From the NCBI GenBank assembly GCA_016081115.2, contig JABTTQ020002621.1, forward strand, positions 62,001-126,000: a stretch of DNA of 64,000 nt. The letters run 5' to 3'. Numbering within the stretch: position 1 is the stretch's first letter; each line of letters opens with the position of its first letter. The notes beneath the pieces were generated by a model. That model was not told the DNA's origin. It made no database searches and was given only the letters and a program-made list of their open reading frames with translations. The stretch is from Rehmannia glutinosa (Eukaryota; Streptophyta; Magnoliopsida; Lamiales; Orobanchaceae). Of this stretch, positions 34,209 through 46,325 are shown in pieces. Position numbers and translations under genes: made by a program.

Positions 34209-34520
34209 AGAGTTGGCAACTCCCAGGCCGGTCTATGGACCAGCCCGATCGGCCCGCACTTTGGGCTGGGTTGGACTCTGATATTCTGGGCTTTGGGCCT
34301 ATTTGGCCCGGATCGATCGGTTCGTGGGCCGGGTTTGGCGACTTTTTGGCCCTGCCCGATGATTTCATGTACAAAATATATTTTTTGGCTGGGCTAGGCC
34401 ATGTATTTCTGCGACCCAACCAATTGTCAGCTTTATGTAAGAAAAATCGACATATGGGCCGGTTCCAAACTCATTTGAGTCGGATTATTACATTAATAGC
34501 CTATTAAATAATTAATATTA
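34209..34520. mobile_element. hAT-type MITE, right end missing
   Basis: Left end TAGAGTTGGCAACTCCC followed by GGCCCGGATC-type subterminal sequence, like 58575-58822. No inverted right end was found downstream, so the element is probably truncated. The end coordinate is approximate. Confidence 0.6.
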
Positions 34521-34950
34521 AATCAATATATAAATCGAATTATATATTTAATTATTAAATATCGTTTTTGCCCCAACACTTTGAATTTCACATAAATAAT
34601 TAAATGGGATTTGCCAAATAAATCGAACAACGCTTTTTGGCTAATAAAAAGCACCTTATAGGCTTATATCGACTAAGCGTGCCGAAAAAATAATATAAAA
34701 CTTCATTTGTGCCTAAAGTCGAATAAGCTGAGCTATGCATAATAATGTAATAGCTAGGCCAAATTTTGACCAAGAAGGGTTTTTAATTGACAGAGTAAGT
34801 TTGAAAATTTACTGAAAAATGGGTAGGATTATCTAAATATATTGCTATATTTCATTTTGTTCAGGCTATTTGCACTTGGATTTCTCTTACAACGGAGTTC
34901 ATCCTATGAGGCCATTTGTCCTTTGGGCCTCCGATAACCCAAAAAGTTAA
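34521..34950. other. Intergenic, no gene seen
   Basis: AT-rich, nothing recognised. The last nine bases, AAAAGTTAA, are the likely left TSD of the next element. Confidence 0.4.
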
Positions 34951-36962
34951 GGGAAATTGTCATAAATGCCTTACTTTCAGAGATAATATCAGTCTTTTAC
35001 GCTTCTCAGTATTATCTTACCCAAATTTACGTTTTCGCCCTTTATTTTACACAAATTTACGCTCCAACACAAATTCCGGACTTTTTTACGCTTTGTTTCA
35101 ACATTATTTCTAACATGTTTCAAACATGCTTCTTTTAAATTTTCGCTGAAAAAATAAATTTTGCATCGTTAAATAATCCATTTTATACTCAAAGTCTTAT
35201 AAAAATCAAGAAATATACACATAAAATAACACATATTAAAACCAAATAAATTAAAAATATTATAGAAACAACATGAATAAAAAATACAATTCAATTTTTA
35301 ATCCAATGCCTGAAAACATAAAAAACATGGAAACAATCAGGAGGCAATATAGAAACAAACCATATAAGTAAAAAGAGTTAAAAATAGGTAAAAATAATAT
35401 TTAAACATAGAAAACTTCATGAAAATAACAAAGAAACATTGGAACAACATTAAAAAGGGCATGGGAACAACCCAAAAACAACGTAAAAAATATTAAAAAC
35501 ATCACTTGAATAAAAAGAGCTTAAAAATAGGTAAAAAAAAAAATGTATTTACACATTGAACACTATATGAAACTGTTGGAATTGAGGTTTGGTAAAAAGG
35601 GTGTTGACCCAATTTTGACCAAATAATTAAGTGATTTTAATTAGTGAAAAATGGAATTAAATTATTTGTAAAAATTCTACTAAGAGAGTAGATGAGACTA
35701 GCATTTGGAATTTCTCAAAACCAATTCCGGGTGAATGAGAAATTAATGCAAGAAATTAGCCACTTAATACAAGAAAATGGTATGGAAAATAGAAAATATT
35801 GGGAAGGAGAAATGCTCCATCCCACATAGGAAAAGGAGGCAAAGTTTGCACAATTTATTTCTCCCAAGTTGGACTTATGGGTTTGGGCCCTTGGGGGCAC
35901 CCAAGTTTTTAAAGGGGTGAGACCTACATGCTTGTGGGTTTGGTTCAAAGTACACACACGCGCGCGCCCCGCCGCCGCCCGTCCGCCGGCTCGGCTCGGT
36001 CCGGGTCCGGTTCCCAGCCGTTATTCATCAGGTGCTTCAAGGCCCTTATTCTTTTTGGACCAAAAACCTTTAAATAAATAGTTAATTAATTAACGGCACG
36101 GCCCGTGCGTCAAGATGAACTCGTTTGCATCCGAGCACGGGCTAACCCACGACCCGTGCGTCAAGTCGAAACTTTGTCAATCTGTTCGCATCCAAGCACG
36201 GGTCGTCGTGCGTCATGCGCGTCGCGTAAACAGCGATCGCTCGATTCGGTGAAAACCTATCTTTTCGAGCCAAAAGGCGTAATCTTTCCATACGAGGCAC
36301 CTGATGTCTATATAATTCAACCCCTGCAGATCAAATAAACACACGAAATCATCAGATAATCAACCGGTCATATTGCATTCGAGCATATTGACTTCCCTCC
36401 TTCAAAAGCTTGAAAGTCAAAAACACTTTTAGTTCGCTGTGTTTCGGGTTTGCAAGTGTTGTAAACTCGAAACTGAAATAGTCGTTGTATCTTAGGGACG
36501 TACGCCGGAACCGTTAGCACTTATATATGGGGCGTTTCTGTCTTGCGGAAACTAAATCCAATTTAGGCCTCGACTAAGCCAAACTCTCAAATTCTTAGTC
36601 ATTTTCCGACATAGAAACTAGACAATTTTTACCCAACAAAAACAATTATTAGAACAACATTAAAAATATTACAGAACAACACCGAAACAATAGAACAATG
36701 TACAAAATAATATATGAATAAAAAACAGCATAAAAAATAGGTAAAAGTTATTTTGAAACATCGAAACAACAAAGAAACAAATTTAAACAATATCGAAACA
36801 ACATATATAACATATAAAGCAATGCAGGAACAAAAAAAAATCAAAAAATATGGAGGAGCGTAAAAAAAATATAGGTACAAAAGGAAAAAAATAGGTACAA
36901 AAGTGATATGAGCGTATTGTGTGGTATGTATACCAAAAACAACATATTATATGTAATTTCCC
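34951..36962. mobile_element. Probable non-autonomous Mutator-like element hosting a solo LTR
   Basis: Begins GGGAAATTGTCATAAATGCC and ends TATATGTAATTTCCC, imperfect inverted ends. It is flanked by AAAAGTTAA (34942-34950) and AAAACTTAA (36964-36972), 8 of 9 matching. The interior is A-rich with loose repeats around AAAAAT(A)GGTAAAA (near 35385, 35525 and 36735). A solo LTR (35574-36638) sits inside, so the element itself is about 0.95 kb. Confidence 0.6.
35574..36638 (+). mobile_element. Solo LTR (copy 2 of the 1.06-kb family)
   Basis: 1065 bp, starts TGTTGGAATTGAGG and ends TTTACCCAACA, flanked by GAAAC (35569-35573) and AAAAC (36639-36643). It is related to 32393-33451 in reverse. The 3' third carries GGGACGTACGCC and CTTGCGGAAAC. 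Confidence 0.9.
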
Positions 36963-36972
36963 CAAAACTTAA

Positions 36973-37786
36973 AGATTTACAAGAATTAAATTTTCTTTTA
37001 ATCAGTGGGATGAAAGTCCTTTTAAACTACAAGATTAAAGATATTTAAATTTTCATCGAGAAAAAGACTGTTATTAAAATACAATATGCTCAGGGGGGAA
37101 AGCCATATAGGGCATTTTTAAATGGTCAAAGAACAATTTAGTCCAACTAATGGAAGATATACATTTAAGGCCTTTTTAATACAAAAGGTCTTAAATACCC
37201 TTTTTTAATATCTTAAAAGTACAAAATTACCCTCATTTTTTTTTACTGAAATTGACCTAAACCTCATTCCACCCCTTTCCCCATCATTATTTTTCTTTAA
37301 GCTTGAGGTGCTGCTAGGTTTCTGGATTTCCCCCAAAGATTATTGTTGATATTTAGAGGTAAGAAACATATATTTGTTACACATTACCATATTGATTGGA
37401 TATTTTGATTTTCACTATGAAGAAAAGTTGAACACACAGTTGCTGGGAAAAAATTCGTGAATAACAATTATGGTCGTTTATTGGTTGAATTTGGTCATTT
37501 TGACAATAAATGACTTTAGTCAAACTTGGGTCATTTTTTATTTTATTTGTTAAATTGTATTGTTTGTTGAATTTATGTGTTGAAGTTTTTGACTTTCACT
37601 ACGAAGAAAAACCAAACATATAATTGATGAATAAATTTTTCCAATAAACGACTATGGTCGCTTACTGGTCGAATTTGGTCGTTTTGACAATACGAATTTA
37701 GTCAAACTTGGGTCGTTTTTATTTTATTTATTGAATTATATTATTTATTGATTTCATGTGTTTAAGTGTGTTCTTTGAGATGTTAT
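36973..37786. other. Left flank of the Ulp1-carrying Mutator-like element
   Basis: No gene. Contains the first copies of the CGACTATGGTCG-type motif (37649-37660 and relatives from 37470) and a repeated block of about 190 bases: GACTTTCACTACGAAGAAAA-like sequence at about 37410 and 37590, each followed by TGGTCG..CAATAA. The outer end of the Mutator-like element probably lies here, near 37090-37240, but I could not find its inverted partner. Confidence 0.45.
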
Positions 37787-38356
37787 GGGCTTGTTTGTTT
37801 ATGTTTCCATGGTCCATTTCCAGTTTTGGAGTTGGAAATAAAATTTTGAGAATTTATTGGTTTTCGTGTGGAAATTGGAACTATGTTTGGATGAATGAGC
37901 TGAAATGTGATTTATGTAAGGTTGGAAATGAGATTGTATTTGGTTAAGTAGTTTTGAAATATTATTTTATATATAATAATTAAAAAGTTGATAGTGGTGG
38001 GGTCCACTTTTAATATTTTAATTTGAATATATAATATTATATTTGTAAGATTGTAGTTGGTGGGTCCCATTAGATAGATATAATTTAAAAATAGTATTAT
38101 TTTAAGTAGATAGAGTTGATAGTGGTGGGTCCTACATGTATAATTGAGTTAAAATATAAGAATAGTGATTGATCAGTGATGTAGGGTAGTGTATATGTTT
38201 GAGAATAAAAATTATAGATTTGAGATGTTGTTTTATGTGAAAAATAGAAATGAAAATGATGATTTCCATTGAGAATTTTATGGACAAACATGATTTCACT
38301 TGTATGAATAGTTGGAAAATGGAAATAGGTCTTTGGAAACATAAACAAACAAGGCC
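37787..38356 (+). mobile_element. Tourist-type MITE
   Basis: 570 bp, ends GGGCTTGTTTGTTTATGTT and AACATAAACAAACAAGGCC, flanked by TAT (37784-37786 and 38357-38359). It is the best-preserved copy of the family at 11597-12172 and 15821-18177. It is inserted in the leader or first intron of the transposase gene that follows. Confidence 0.9.
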
Positions 38357-38466
38357 TATGTGTTTGGTTGTGGTCGTCTTTTGATTTTTTTTGGTTACAT
38401 GTTGAATTGCATTGTTTATTGATACAACTGTATTCTTAATTTATTTCTTTGATTTGAATTGCAGAC

Positions 38467-40757
38467 ATGACTTCACCTTTCTGGGTAACTGTATTTTATT
38501 TTGGCGAGCTTGTCAACGAAAATGACAAATGGGTGTGGAAGAGCAAAAATAATGACAGTGGCGGGGTTGAAGGTCTTCCAGTCACTACATATATGTCATA
38601 TGAAGAATTATATTCTCAATTTCAAAACCTTTGCAATGTTGATTCATCGTTGCATGATATTGAGATGAGATTTCTTGCCCTGACGGGTTGTGATAAAGTT
38701 CCAGTTCATATTAATTGCGATAGATGTTTGAAGTGGTTTTTAGGTGTCAATACACAAGGTCAACTTTCTCCAATTTATGTAACACTTGTGAGAAATGATC
38801 CAGTTGCGCAAGCAAATGATTATGAATCAAACAATTATCAACAACCAATAGGGGACATTTTAGCTACTTTCGACATGCAACAAGAAGAAAATGATAACAA
38901 CCAACTTGTTAATTGAAATAAGTTGTAGATTATTCGAGAAACCAACTGAGGTAATGATGCTACAGCTGAAGAGTCGAGTGCACAACGCTATAGAGAAGAA
39001 AACATATTCACGAGTGAGCATTTTATTACTTCTTCGATTAGAAGTACATCACATGTGATAACTCATGGTGATTTGCAGCTGGGCCGAGTATTCAATACCA
39101 AAACAGAACTTCAGGAAGCCATACACTTTCTCGCGCTGAAGCATAATTTTGAATTCAAGGCTAAAAAATTGAATAAAGAGGTATACACAGTTGTATGTGT
39201 TGATGAGAACCGCGAATGGCGTTTGCGTGCAATAAAGTTCCACGCGAGTGAGTTTTTTGATATTCGAAAATATATGCGTGAACATACTTGCTCTATAAGT
39301 ATGACAATCAATGATGATAGGCAAGCAACAACGCAGATCATTGGAAAACATATCATGAATAAGTTGAAGAATCCCAACACCACGCACAGAGCAACAAATC
39401 TCATGAGCGACATTCATCATGATTTTGGCATACAAATGAGTTATCAAAAGGCAATGAGGTGTAGCGAAGCTGCTTTGGAACTCCTACAAGGTTCCCCTGA
39501 AGATAATTATGCCAATTTGCCCACCTTCCCACAACTTAGACATTGTTAATCCTAATACTGTGTATTATTTAGAGATTGACGACGACAATCGTTTCAAGTA
39601 CTTTTTTTTGGCATTTGGGCCTTGCATTCATGGATTTCACTCGTCAATTTGACTAGTTGTTATTGTAGATGGCACATTCTTGACTGCAAAATATAGATGT
39701 ACGTTGATTGTTGCTACATGTCAGGATGCAAATATGCAGATATATCCTCTTGCATGAGGTATTGTGGATTATGAGAATGATGCTTCGTGGCATTGTTTTT
39801 TTTAAAAAATTGAAAGAAATAACAGGTGATATGGAAGATATTGTTATATCTGACCGCCATAGAAGTCTCATCAATGCAGTGCGAGATGTTTATCAGAATG
39901 CTCATCATGTTCATTATATATATCACATAAAAGGAAACTTGAGGACCGTGACTCGAAATACCAATACTGCATGCCTCACTTTTTGAAAGCATATGAGGCT
40001 TATAGTGTTGAAGATTTTGGAATCTTCATGGGTCAGATTAGAAGTACCGATTAGACAGGTTGGATGTATCTTAATGGTACAGATTTTCATACATGGGCAA
40101 GGTCACACTTTTAGAGGAACCGTTATAATATTATGACATCGAACAATGCGGAGTCACTCAATTCCTTGTTCAAGAAGGAGCGACAAGATCCAATTCTCCC
40201 GTTAATTGAGAATATAGGGAATAAGCTACAAAAATAGTTCTTTGAGAGACGTGAAAATACACATAATTGTACAAGCCATTTAACCCCTACAATGGAACAA
40301 AAAATGCGTAAACAATATGATATGGCGAAGATATTTACAGCTCAACCATTTGATCAGTTGATGTATACAGTAAGTGGCGGCACCACAAACCATATCGTTA
40401 ATTTTGCTGAAAATACTTGCACATGTAAAAAGTTTCAGTTGAATCACTTTCCATGAGAGCATACAATAGCAGCGGCCAAGCAAAGACAGTTTTCAGCATA
40501 CAACTTATGTTCTCATTACTATACTATTGACTTTTGGAAAACATCATATGCATATATTATAATGCCTGTAACTAATGAAACAGAATGGGATGTTCCTGAG
40601 AATATTAAGAATATAAATGTCTTGCCATCTCTTGTCCGACCATAGACTGGTCGTCGTAAAACAACAAGAATACCTTCAATTAGGGAGTTTGTTAAGAGAA
40701 TCAAATGCAGTAGGTGTAGGGCATCCGGGCACAACCGACTTATATGTCATGATTAAA
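38467..40757 (+). pseudogene. MURA-type Mutator transposase, broken
   Basis: The N-terminal plant MULE region (38467-38916) ends at a TGA, then the same frame continues. From 38965 it is open to 39549, with the MuDR DNA-binding-like domain (RVFNTKTELQEAIHFLALKH, VCVDENREWRLRAIK). After a frameshift near 39525 comes the MULE catalytic domain: IVDGTFLTAKYRC (first D), ISDRHRSLINAVRDVY (second D) and NNAESLNSLFKKER (E). A SWIM zinc finger follows (NTCTCKKFQLNHFP, with a stop where the next Cys would be), then a CX2CX4HX4C knuckle, CSRCRASGHNRLIC, and a terminal stop at 40755-40757. At least six nonsense codons and several frameshifts are present. It pairs with the minus-strand Ulp1-like gene in one element. 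Confidence 0.92.
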
Positions 40758-41741
40758 GACCATTGGTTGACAGACAATGATAAGTTTAGTCAGCATTTAC
40801 TTGAACATGTGATTTCACATGCAATATTGTAATTTGTTCATTAATATTCAATGTTCGGGAATAAACGGCTATGGTTGCTGTAAAACGACTTTGGTTGAAT
40901 AAACGACTATGGTTGCTGTAAAACGACTATTGTAAATGACCAAAGTCGTTTTTATACTTTTTGGTACTTTACTCTTGTATTCAACTTCACTTGAATATGT
41001 ATTGAAAGTGATTGAAATAAGAATTTATAGATGATATATACACCACACGACCAAGGTCGAGTAAAAACGACTACGGTTGATGTCCATTTCTACCAAGGTC
41101 GAGTGTAAGGATTGCAATCGTATAGGGACTCAGCTTTAGTCGGTTTCCCTCGATGAAAATCATTTTTAAACTTTTTGTAATTTAATCTTGTATTTAACTA
41201 CTAAAATTCATATCAACAATGTTAAAAAACTATATAATAATATTAGAAGTGTTTTTGTAACGATCTAATCACACCTCATTTGAATCTTTAAAACATATCT
41301 CAAGACATGTCACATTTATTTTCAGAATTCACAAACACATTGGTAATGTAAACCTATCACAAACAATATTACCTTATGAAAATGTTATGAATTTGGTTAA
41401 ATGGCGAGTTTGAGAAATAAATATGTTCAACTACACTTGAATATGTATTAAAAGTGATTGAAATAAGAATTTATAGATGAAATATACACCACACGACCAA
41501 GGTCGAGTGAAAACGACTACGGTCGATATCCATTTCGAAATTTTGATAGCTTATAAGCCATTCGACTACTAAAATCCAAATCACATCCCATTAGAACCTA
41601 CAAAATATTCATAAAATATTATCAAATATTCACATACCAAAAAAATAGCTTATAAGCTATTCAACTACTAAAATCCACAATCACAACCCATTAGAACCTA
41701 CAAATTTTCATAACATGTTACCAAACATGCACAAAATATAT
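40758..41741. other. Non-coding spacer between transposase and Ulp1-like gene
   Basis: AT-rich, holding several CGACYNNGGTCG palindromes (41048-41059, 41494-41505, 41514-41525) and near matches (40864-40960). A block of about 110 bases containing GAATTTATAGATGA and CACCACACGACCAAGGTCGA occurs at about 40985-41095 and again at 41430-41530. Confidence 0.75.
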
Positions 41742-42491
41742 CTATGGGTCACAATTTTCAAAGTAGATATCCACAACTATTTTCTCTCTCCATATCTGGA
41801 TGTTATCTTGGACCACATCCTTTACAAAGCGTTCAATGCTCAAAAACTCGATAAACTTGATTGCAAAACCCCACAATCACCCCTACAAATGACAAAAATA
41901 CCTAGTAAAAATTGCATGAGAAATTTTTGCTTTAGAATACAACAAGATAAAAACTTACGAGACTTTTTGTTGGGGTACTCTTTCAACTCTATTGATTGTA
42001 AGTGTATCTTGTACATCAACCCCAATAGTTTTTACAAACTTGGGGATTAGTGTGGCATCTTTTTTCAATAAAATTCAAAGTTTTTCTCCGTGATGCAACG
42101 CTTGTCCGAATCATAGGCATTTATCACAGATTTTTTCAAGTCTACTTCACAAGTAATCCAATGTTTTTCCCCAAGGACATGATAGTAAATATGAGTGATG
42201 TCCTTCTAGCGCTTGCATTCCATAGGCAATGTTCCGTTGATGTAGCCATTGAGAAGAGAATATACACTCTCCAATGTGTCTCCAATCCCACACATCTGAT
42301 GGAACATAGAGTCGAGTATAACTCTTTTATAACGGCCAAATGACATTGGGTACTTGTTTTGCCTCAATCGTAACATGTTCATTGCAAAATAAATTTGTAG
42401 ATTCTCAAGCCATGAACCAGAGGTTAAAATATCTCCAAACCATTTTTTGGGCTCTTTTATAGTCATGCCAATTTCCATCACTGACTCAACA
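41742..42491 (-). pseudogene. Ulp1-like C48 cysteine protease domain (last exon)
   Basis: An acceptor TTTATTTCAACAG ends at 42492. The exon then reads EIGMTIKEPKKWFGDILTSG, FAMNMLRLRQNKYPMSFGRY and LLNGYINGTLPMECK. After an in-frame TAG comes DITHIYYHVLGEKHWITCEV (HW, the catalytic His), NAYDSDKRC (the Asp), and further down GDCGV with KFIEFLS (the catalytic Cys), ending YFENCDP at a TAG (41742-41744). The order H, D, C is that of Ulp1/SENP-type proteases, which cleave SUMO or ubiquitin-like proteins. Plant Mutator-like elements of the Kaonashi/Ulp1 type carry such genes. Frameshifts (for example near 41855) and a stop make this copy inactive. Confidence 0.85.
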
Positions 42492-42557
42492 CTGTTGAAA
42501 TAAAGTAAACGAATAAATGCACAAATAAATAATTAAATACATATTTTATACCTAAAT

Positions 42558-42651
42558 AAACGACTCTGGTCGTATGTAAATGACTCTAGTCGAATGTAAA
42601 CGACTCTAGTTGCATGTACACGACTTTGGTCGCATGTAAACATCCTTGGTC
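42558..42651. repeat. 20-bp tandem array of the CGAC-GGTC motif
   Basis: Four full units and a partial one with exact 20-base period, consensus AAACGACTCTGGTCGNATGT, in an intron of the Ulp1-like gene. The solo LTR at 42652 was inserted into the fifth unit. Confidence 0.92.
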
Positions 42652-43489
42652 TGTGAGGCCCCGAATTTTAACAACGTGAGATACGGTGTTATGTAGTGAT
42701 TATTTATTCGGCTATGTATCACAAACCTATTATTAATGAAACGCGACTCTACTTTTATTTATTTCTTCCAACGTCAATTACACATTTTGCATTTTTGGAG
42801 CTTAGCAATTTTATATTCTCCTCTAGTATTAATGCTTGATCGAATGACTACGACTTTAGAAATATTAGACCCTCGAAAATTTAGGAGTACATTTCGATCC
42901 TTATCTAAATATTTCATCTTATTCTATAATTCATCCCAACCAACTTACAATTTATTTTTCGATTACACATTTCTTATTTCACATCTTTATTTTAAATTTT
43001 TAAATATTTAATTATGGATATTTATACATTTTATTTTTTTCCCCTCAATTTTATAAAGAAAAGAAACCAAATATTTTTTTTATCTTTTTTCCCTAATTTT
43101 CGAAATTACCACTTTAAATGGGGAAAACAACTCAATTTTTCTTCTATCACTATTTTATCATTTTGTATCTCCCAACTAAATTATTATTGGAAATTTTTTT
43201 TTTGATAATTTCATTTCTATTTTATTTTATGTCTTCCAAGCCTACAACTAAAAATCTTCCTACAAATCCCACTAACCCCTTAGTCAAACAAATGAATTTT
43301 AAATTTCCCTCTAAAACCTAGCTTTTGGCTTCATGTCCCTAATAAAAAAAGCTAGTTATTTTTTTTTTTACCCTAAACCCCTAATTATTCCCATTAACTA
43401 TCATTAATCTCTCAAGCAAAAAAATCCTCTCCCTCCTCTCTAAACATTCTCCTACTTCTCTCTACAAATTTCTTCATATCTTCAAACAA

Positions 43490-43735
43490 TCTTCATATGT
43501 TCAAACACACATTCTTCAAATCTTCAAACAATCTTCATATCTTCAAAACACACATTCTTCAAATATTCAAACAATATTCATATCTTCAAAACACACATTC
43601 TTCATATCTTCAAATATTTCTTCATATCTTCAAACACTCTTTCATATCTTCAAACACACTTTCTTCATATCTTCAAGAATACTTTCTTCATATCTTCAAA
43701 CACTTTCTTCTTTCTTCAAACACTTAACAAAAACA
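43490..43735. repeat. Degenerate CTTCATATCTTCAAACA repeats
   Basis: About twelve units of 17-25 bases around TTCTTCATATCTTCAAACAC. The equivalent part of copy A (about 9045-9215) has the complementary GAAGATATGAA / GTTTGAA words. Confidence 0.85.
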
Positions 43736-46198
43736 CAAGAACTCTTCTTACTTCTTTATTTTCGAAACTATCACTACTACAATGTAAGGAATTTTCTTCT
43801 TCAATCCATTTTGATATCACCTAACTCATTTCTTTCACTTTCTAATTTAAGTTTGATTTTTGATTTTGAGGTATACCTAGAAGACCTTTGAAGATATTAA
43901 GAGACTAGTCATCTTGAAGAAAAATTGTGAAGAAGTTGGACTATAAGGTAAGAAATGGAATTTTTGGTACATTTTCTTCTTCTCTTTCTAATTTCCAAAT
44001 TTTGACACTCCATTTTTATTTTTGGAGTTTTAGGGGCTGACCTTGGAGGTTAACATTAAGGGTGACCAAAATCTTACACTTTGAAGTCATTACTAGTCAC
44101 ACTTTACTCACTACACAAGGAAAGTGTAGTATTTCCGATTTTCTCACCATCTTCTTCTTCCCCTTAAATTTTTAACCATATTTTCTAACTCCTATATTTT
44201 TTTTGATATTCCTTGAATTAGGGTCTGACCTAAGTCACTCCTTTATCGAGAGAGATTTATTCCATTTTCACCAACAAATCGATCTTTAAGTTAGGTGGAA
44301 AAATCCTTTCAACTTCTAGGTGTTTTACTTAAAAATGCATGTAGTATTTTGATTTTGAACACTTGAGATATATATTTTGTATTGCATGATATTTTCTTGT
44401 ATCAAGTTGGAAAAATTCTCAAGTGTTGCTCAAAAATGCGATTTATCGAAAAATAGGGCATACATGTACACTTTATTGTTATACTTGATGAAATTTTGTA
44501 TGAGAAGGATATGAATGTGTATGACTCTTGAAATCTATGTTTTGAATGATTTATAACCTGGAAAATTCGAGCATAATTGATTAATTTCAACTTTTGTACT
44601 TAAAATGCAAAAATGGAAAGTTGGTGGACTTAATTGCAAGAAAATAGAACTTAAGGGACCCCTCTGTAATTTTTGATTTTTGGGACTGAACTCAGGTTCA
44701 AAAATTATGTTTTGACATTTTAATAAAGTTTTAAAAGTTTTTGGATAAATAAAATCAACCCTTAAAACCCCAAGGACTAGATTGTAAAATTTTAGAAGTT
44801 TAAGGGCTATTTTGCAATTTTCAAAACTGTACCAGACCCTAATTTTAAAATTTGAAATTTTAAATCTTAAGGGACTGGAAATAACATATTTTAAGTGTAT
44901 TCCAAAAATCCAAGTGTTTAGAGCTTGGAAAGTAATTTTATAAAACTTGAGGGACCAAATTGTAAGAGATTAAAATTTAGGACCAAAATGAAATTTTCAG
45001 CACTTATGCAGTCCATGCACCTGGAAATACTAATTTAACTATAACATAATGATATTTTGGACCCAAGGTTCAAATTTCATAACAATCGGACCCCTAAAAG
45101 CCTTAAAGGCAATTATTTCAAAATGGGACAAAAATGAGATTTTCAAAAGTTAAGGGGCCTATACTTATTTCTTTTTTAAAACTGTTTTTGTCCCAATATC
45201 CAATTGACCTTAATGATATTTTCCAACTGGAATCACATTAAAAGCTCTTCCGGGTTGTGAGTTCCAATTATTTTAAACTTAGGGACCGAACTGACAATTT
45301 TAACAAATTTGGGGCTAATGTGAGAATTTTATAAAAACTCGACCTCAAAACTTTAAAAACCTGAATGTATGAACAATTTAGAGAATTTAGGAACTGACCT
45401 CATAATTTTTCAAAGTCGGGACATTTATTTATTAATTTTTAACCCCAAAAGAATGGTTTTTACAAAACGGGGCTAATTGTAAATTTTCTTTTACAAGGAC
45501 TAACTCGAATTATTTTTATTTTAATGAAACAGCCCTGGACCCTATAAATTTAATTACTGATTAAAATATTTTATTTTCTCAAAATCCTCCTCGACTTATC
45601 GGATCGTCTTGACCGATTAATACGCGATCGTGGGGCGACTTCCTCGTCTTGCGATTTCGAATCTATAACGGGACTTATGTTCCACCTAATCTTTTAAGAT
45701 ATCGAAGATTACTTATCCTCCCGATAATTATCTTCATCTAAATAACTCCACCAACACCATGATTGCCTTGCGCAGTTACTATCGCCAGTATGTATTTGAA
45801 AACTTTCCTAAAATGCTTCCCCTGAATCAATAATACTCGATCGCCGGTTGACTACCTCGAACGTGTACTTACTTTCCCGCTGAGTCAACTTGGTGTGTCG
45901 AGCTCACATCGGAGTGGATACGTCGGGATGGAATCGGGCGGCTGGCCGCTATTCCACTCTCCGGCCCCATCGTCCTAATCCCCAATCGAGGGACGGAGTT
46001 TGTACAAGGGAAGCAGGTCGTAGTACTTGAGGTATAATAATGATTATGACGAATCCGAGCCTTGCTAGGTCCACTGTGGATTTTGTCTTTGCCTATGGAG
46101 CGATAAGGTGACAGTCTTGACCATCTTACTCGGGAGTTACAAGAAAGAACGAAGGAATCATTGCCTCGATCCACACGACTCGAGTTAATCGGACCCGC

Positions 46199-46325
46199 TT
46201 GGTTGGCGCTACAAATCCGTCACGCAACCGCTTACTTGTATTGCATGGGTTGGCGCTACAAACCGTGACGCAAACCGCTACTTGTTTTGCATGGGATTGG
46301 CGTTACAAACCGTATGCAATCCTCT
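46199..46325. repeat. Tandem repeat of about 55 bases in solo LTR copy B
   Basis: Three partial units starting with TTGGCGCTACAAA or GGCGTTACAAA, containing CCGCTACTTGTTTTGCATGG-like text. Copy A has the same arrangement inverted at about 6395-6500, so the repeat predates both insertions. Confidence 0.85.

Noticed and set aside
35869..36338. Open frames of 70-77 codons
   Set aside because: Inside the second solo LTR, with low-complexity Arg/Pro/Ala text caused by GC-rich sequence.
39111..39447. Minus-strand frames opposite the transposase
   Set aside because: Shadows of the MURA DNA-binding region on the plus strand.
43497..43727. Frame encoding HIFKH/SSNT repeats
   Set aside because: Product of the CTTCAAACA-type repeats in the solo LTR, not a repeat protein.
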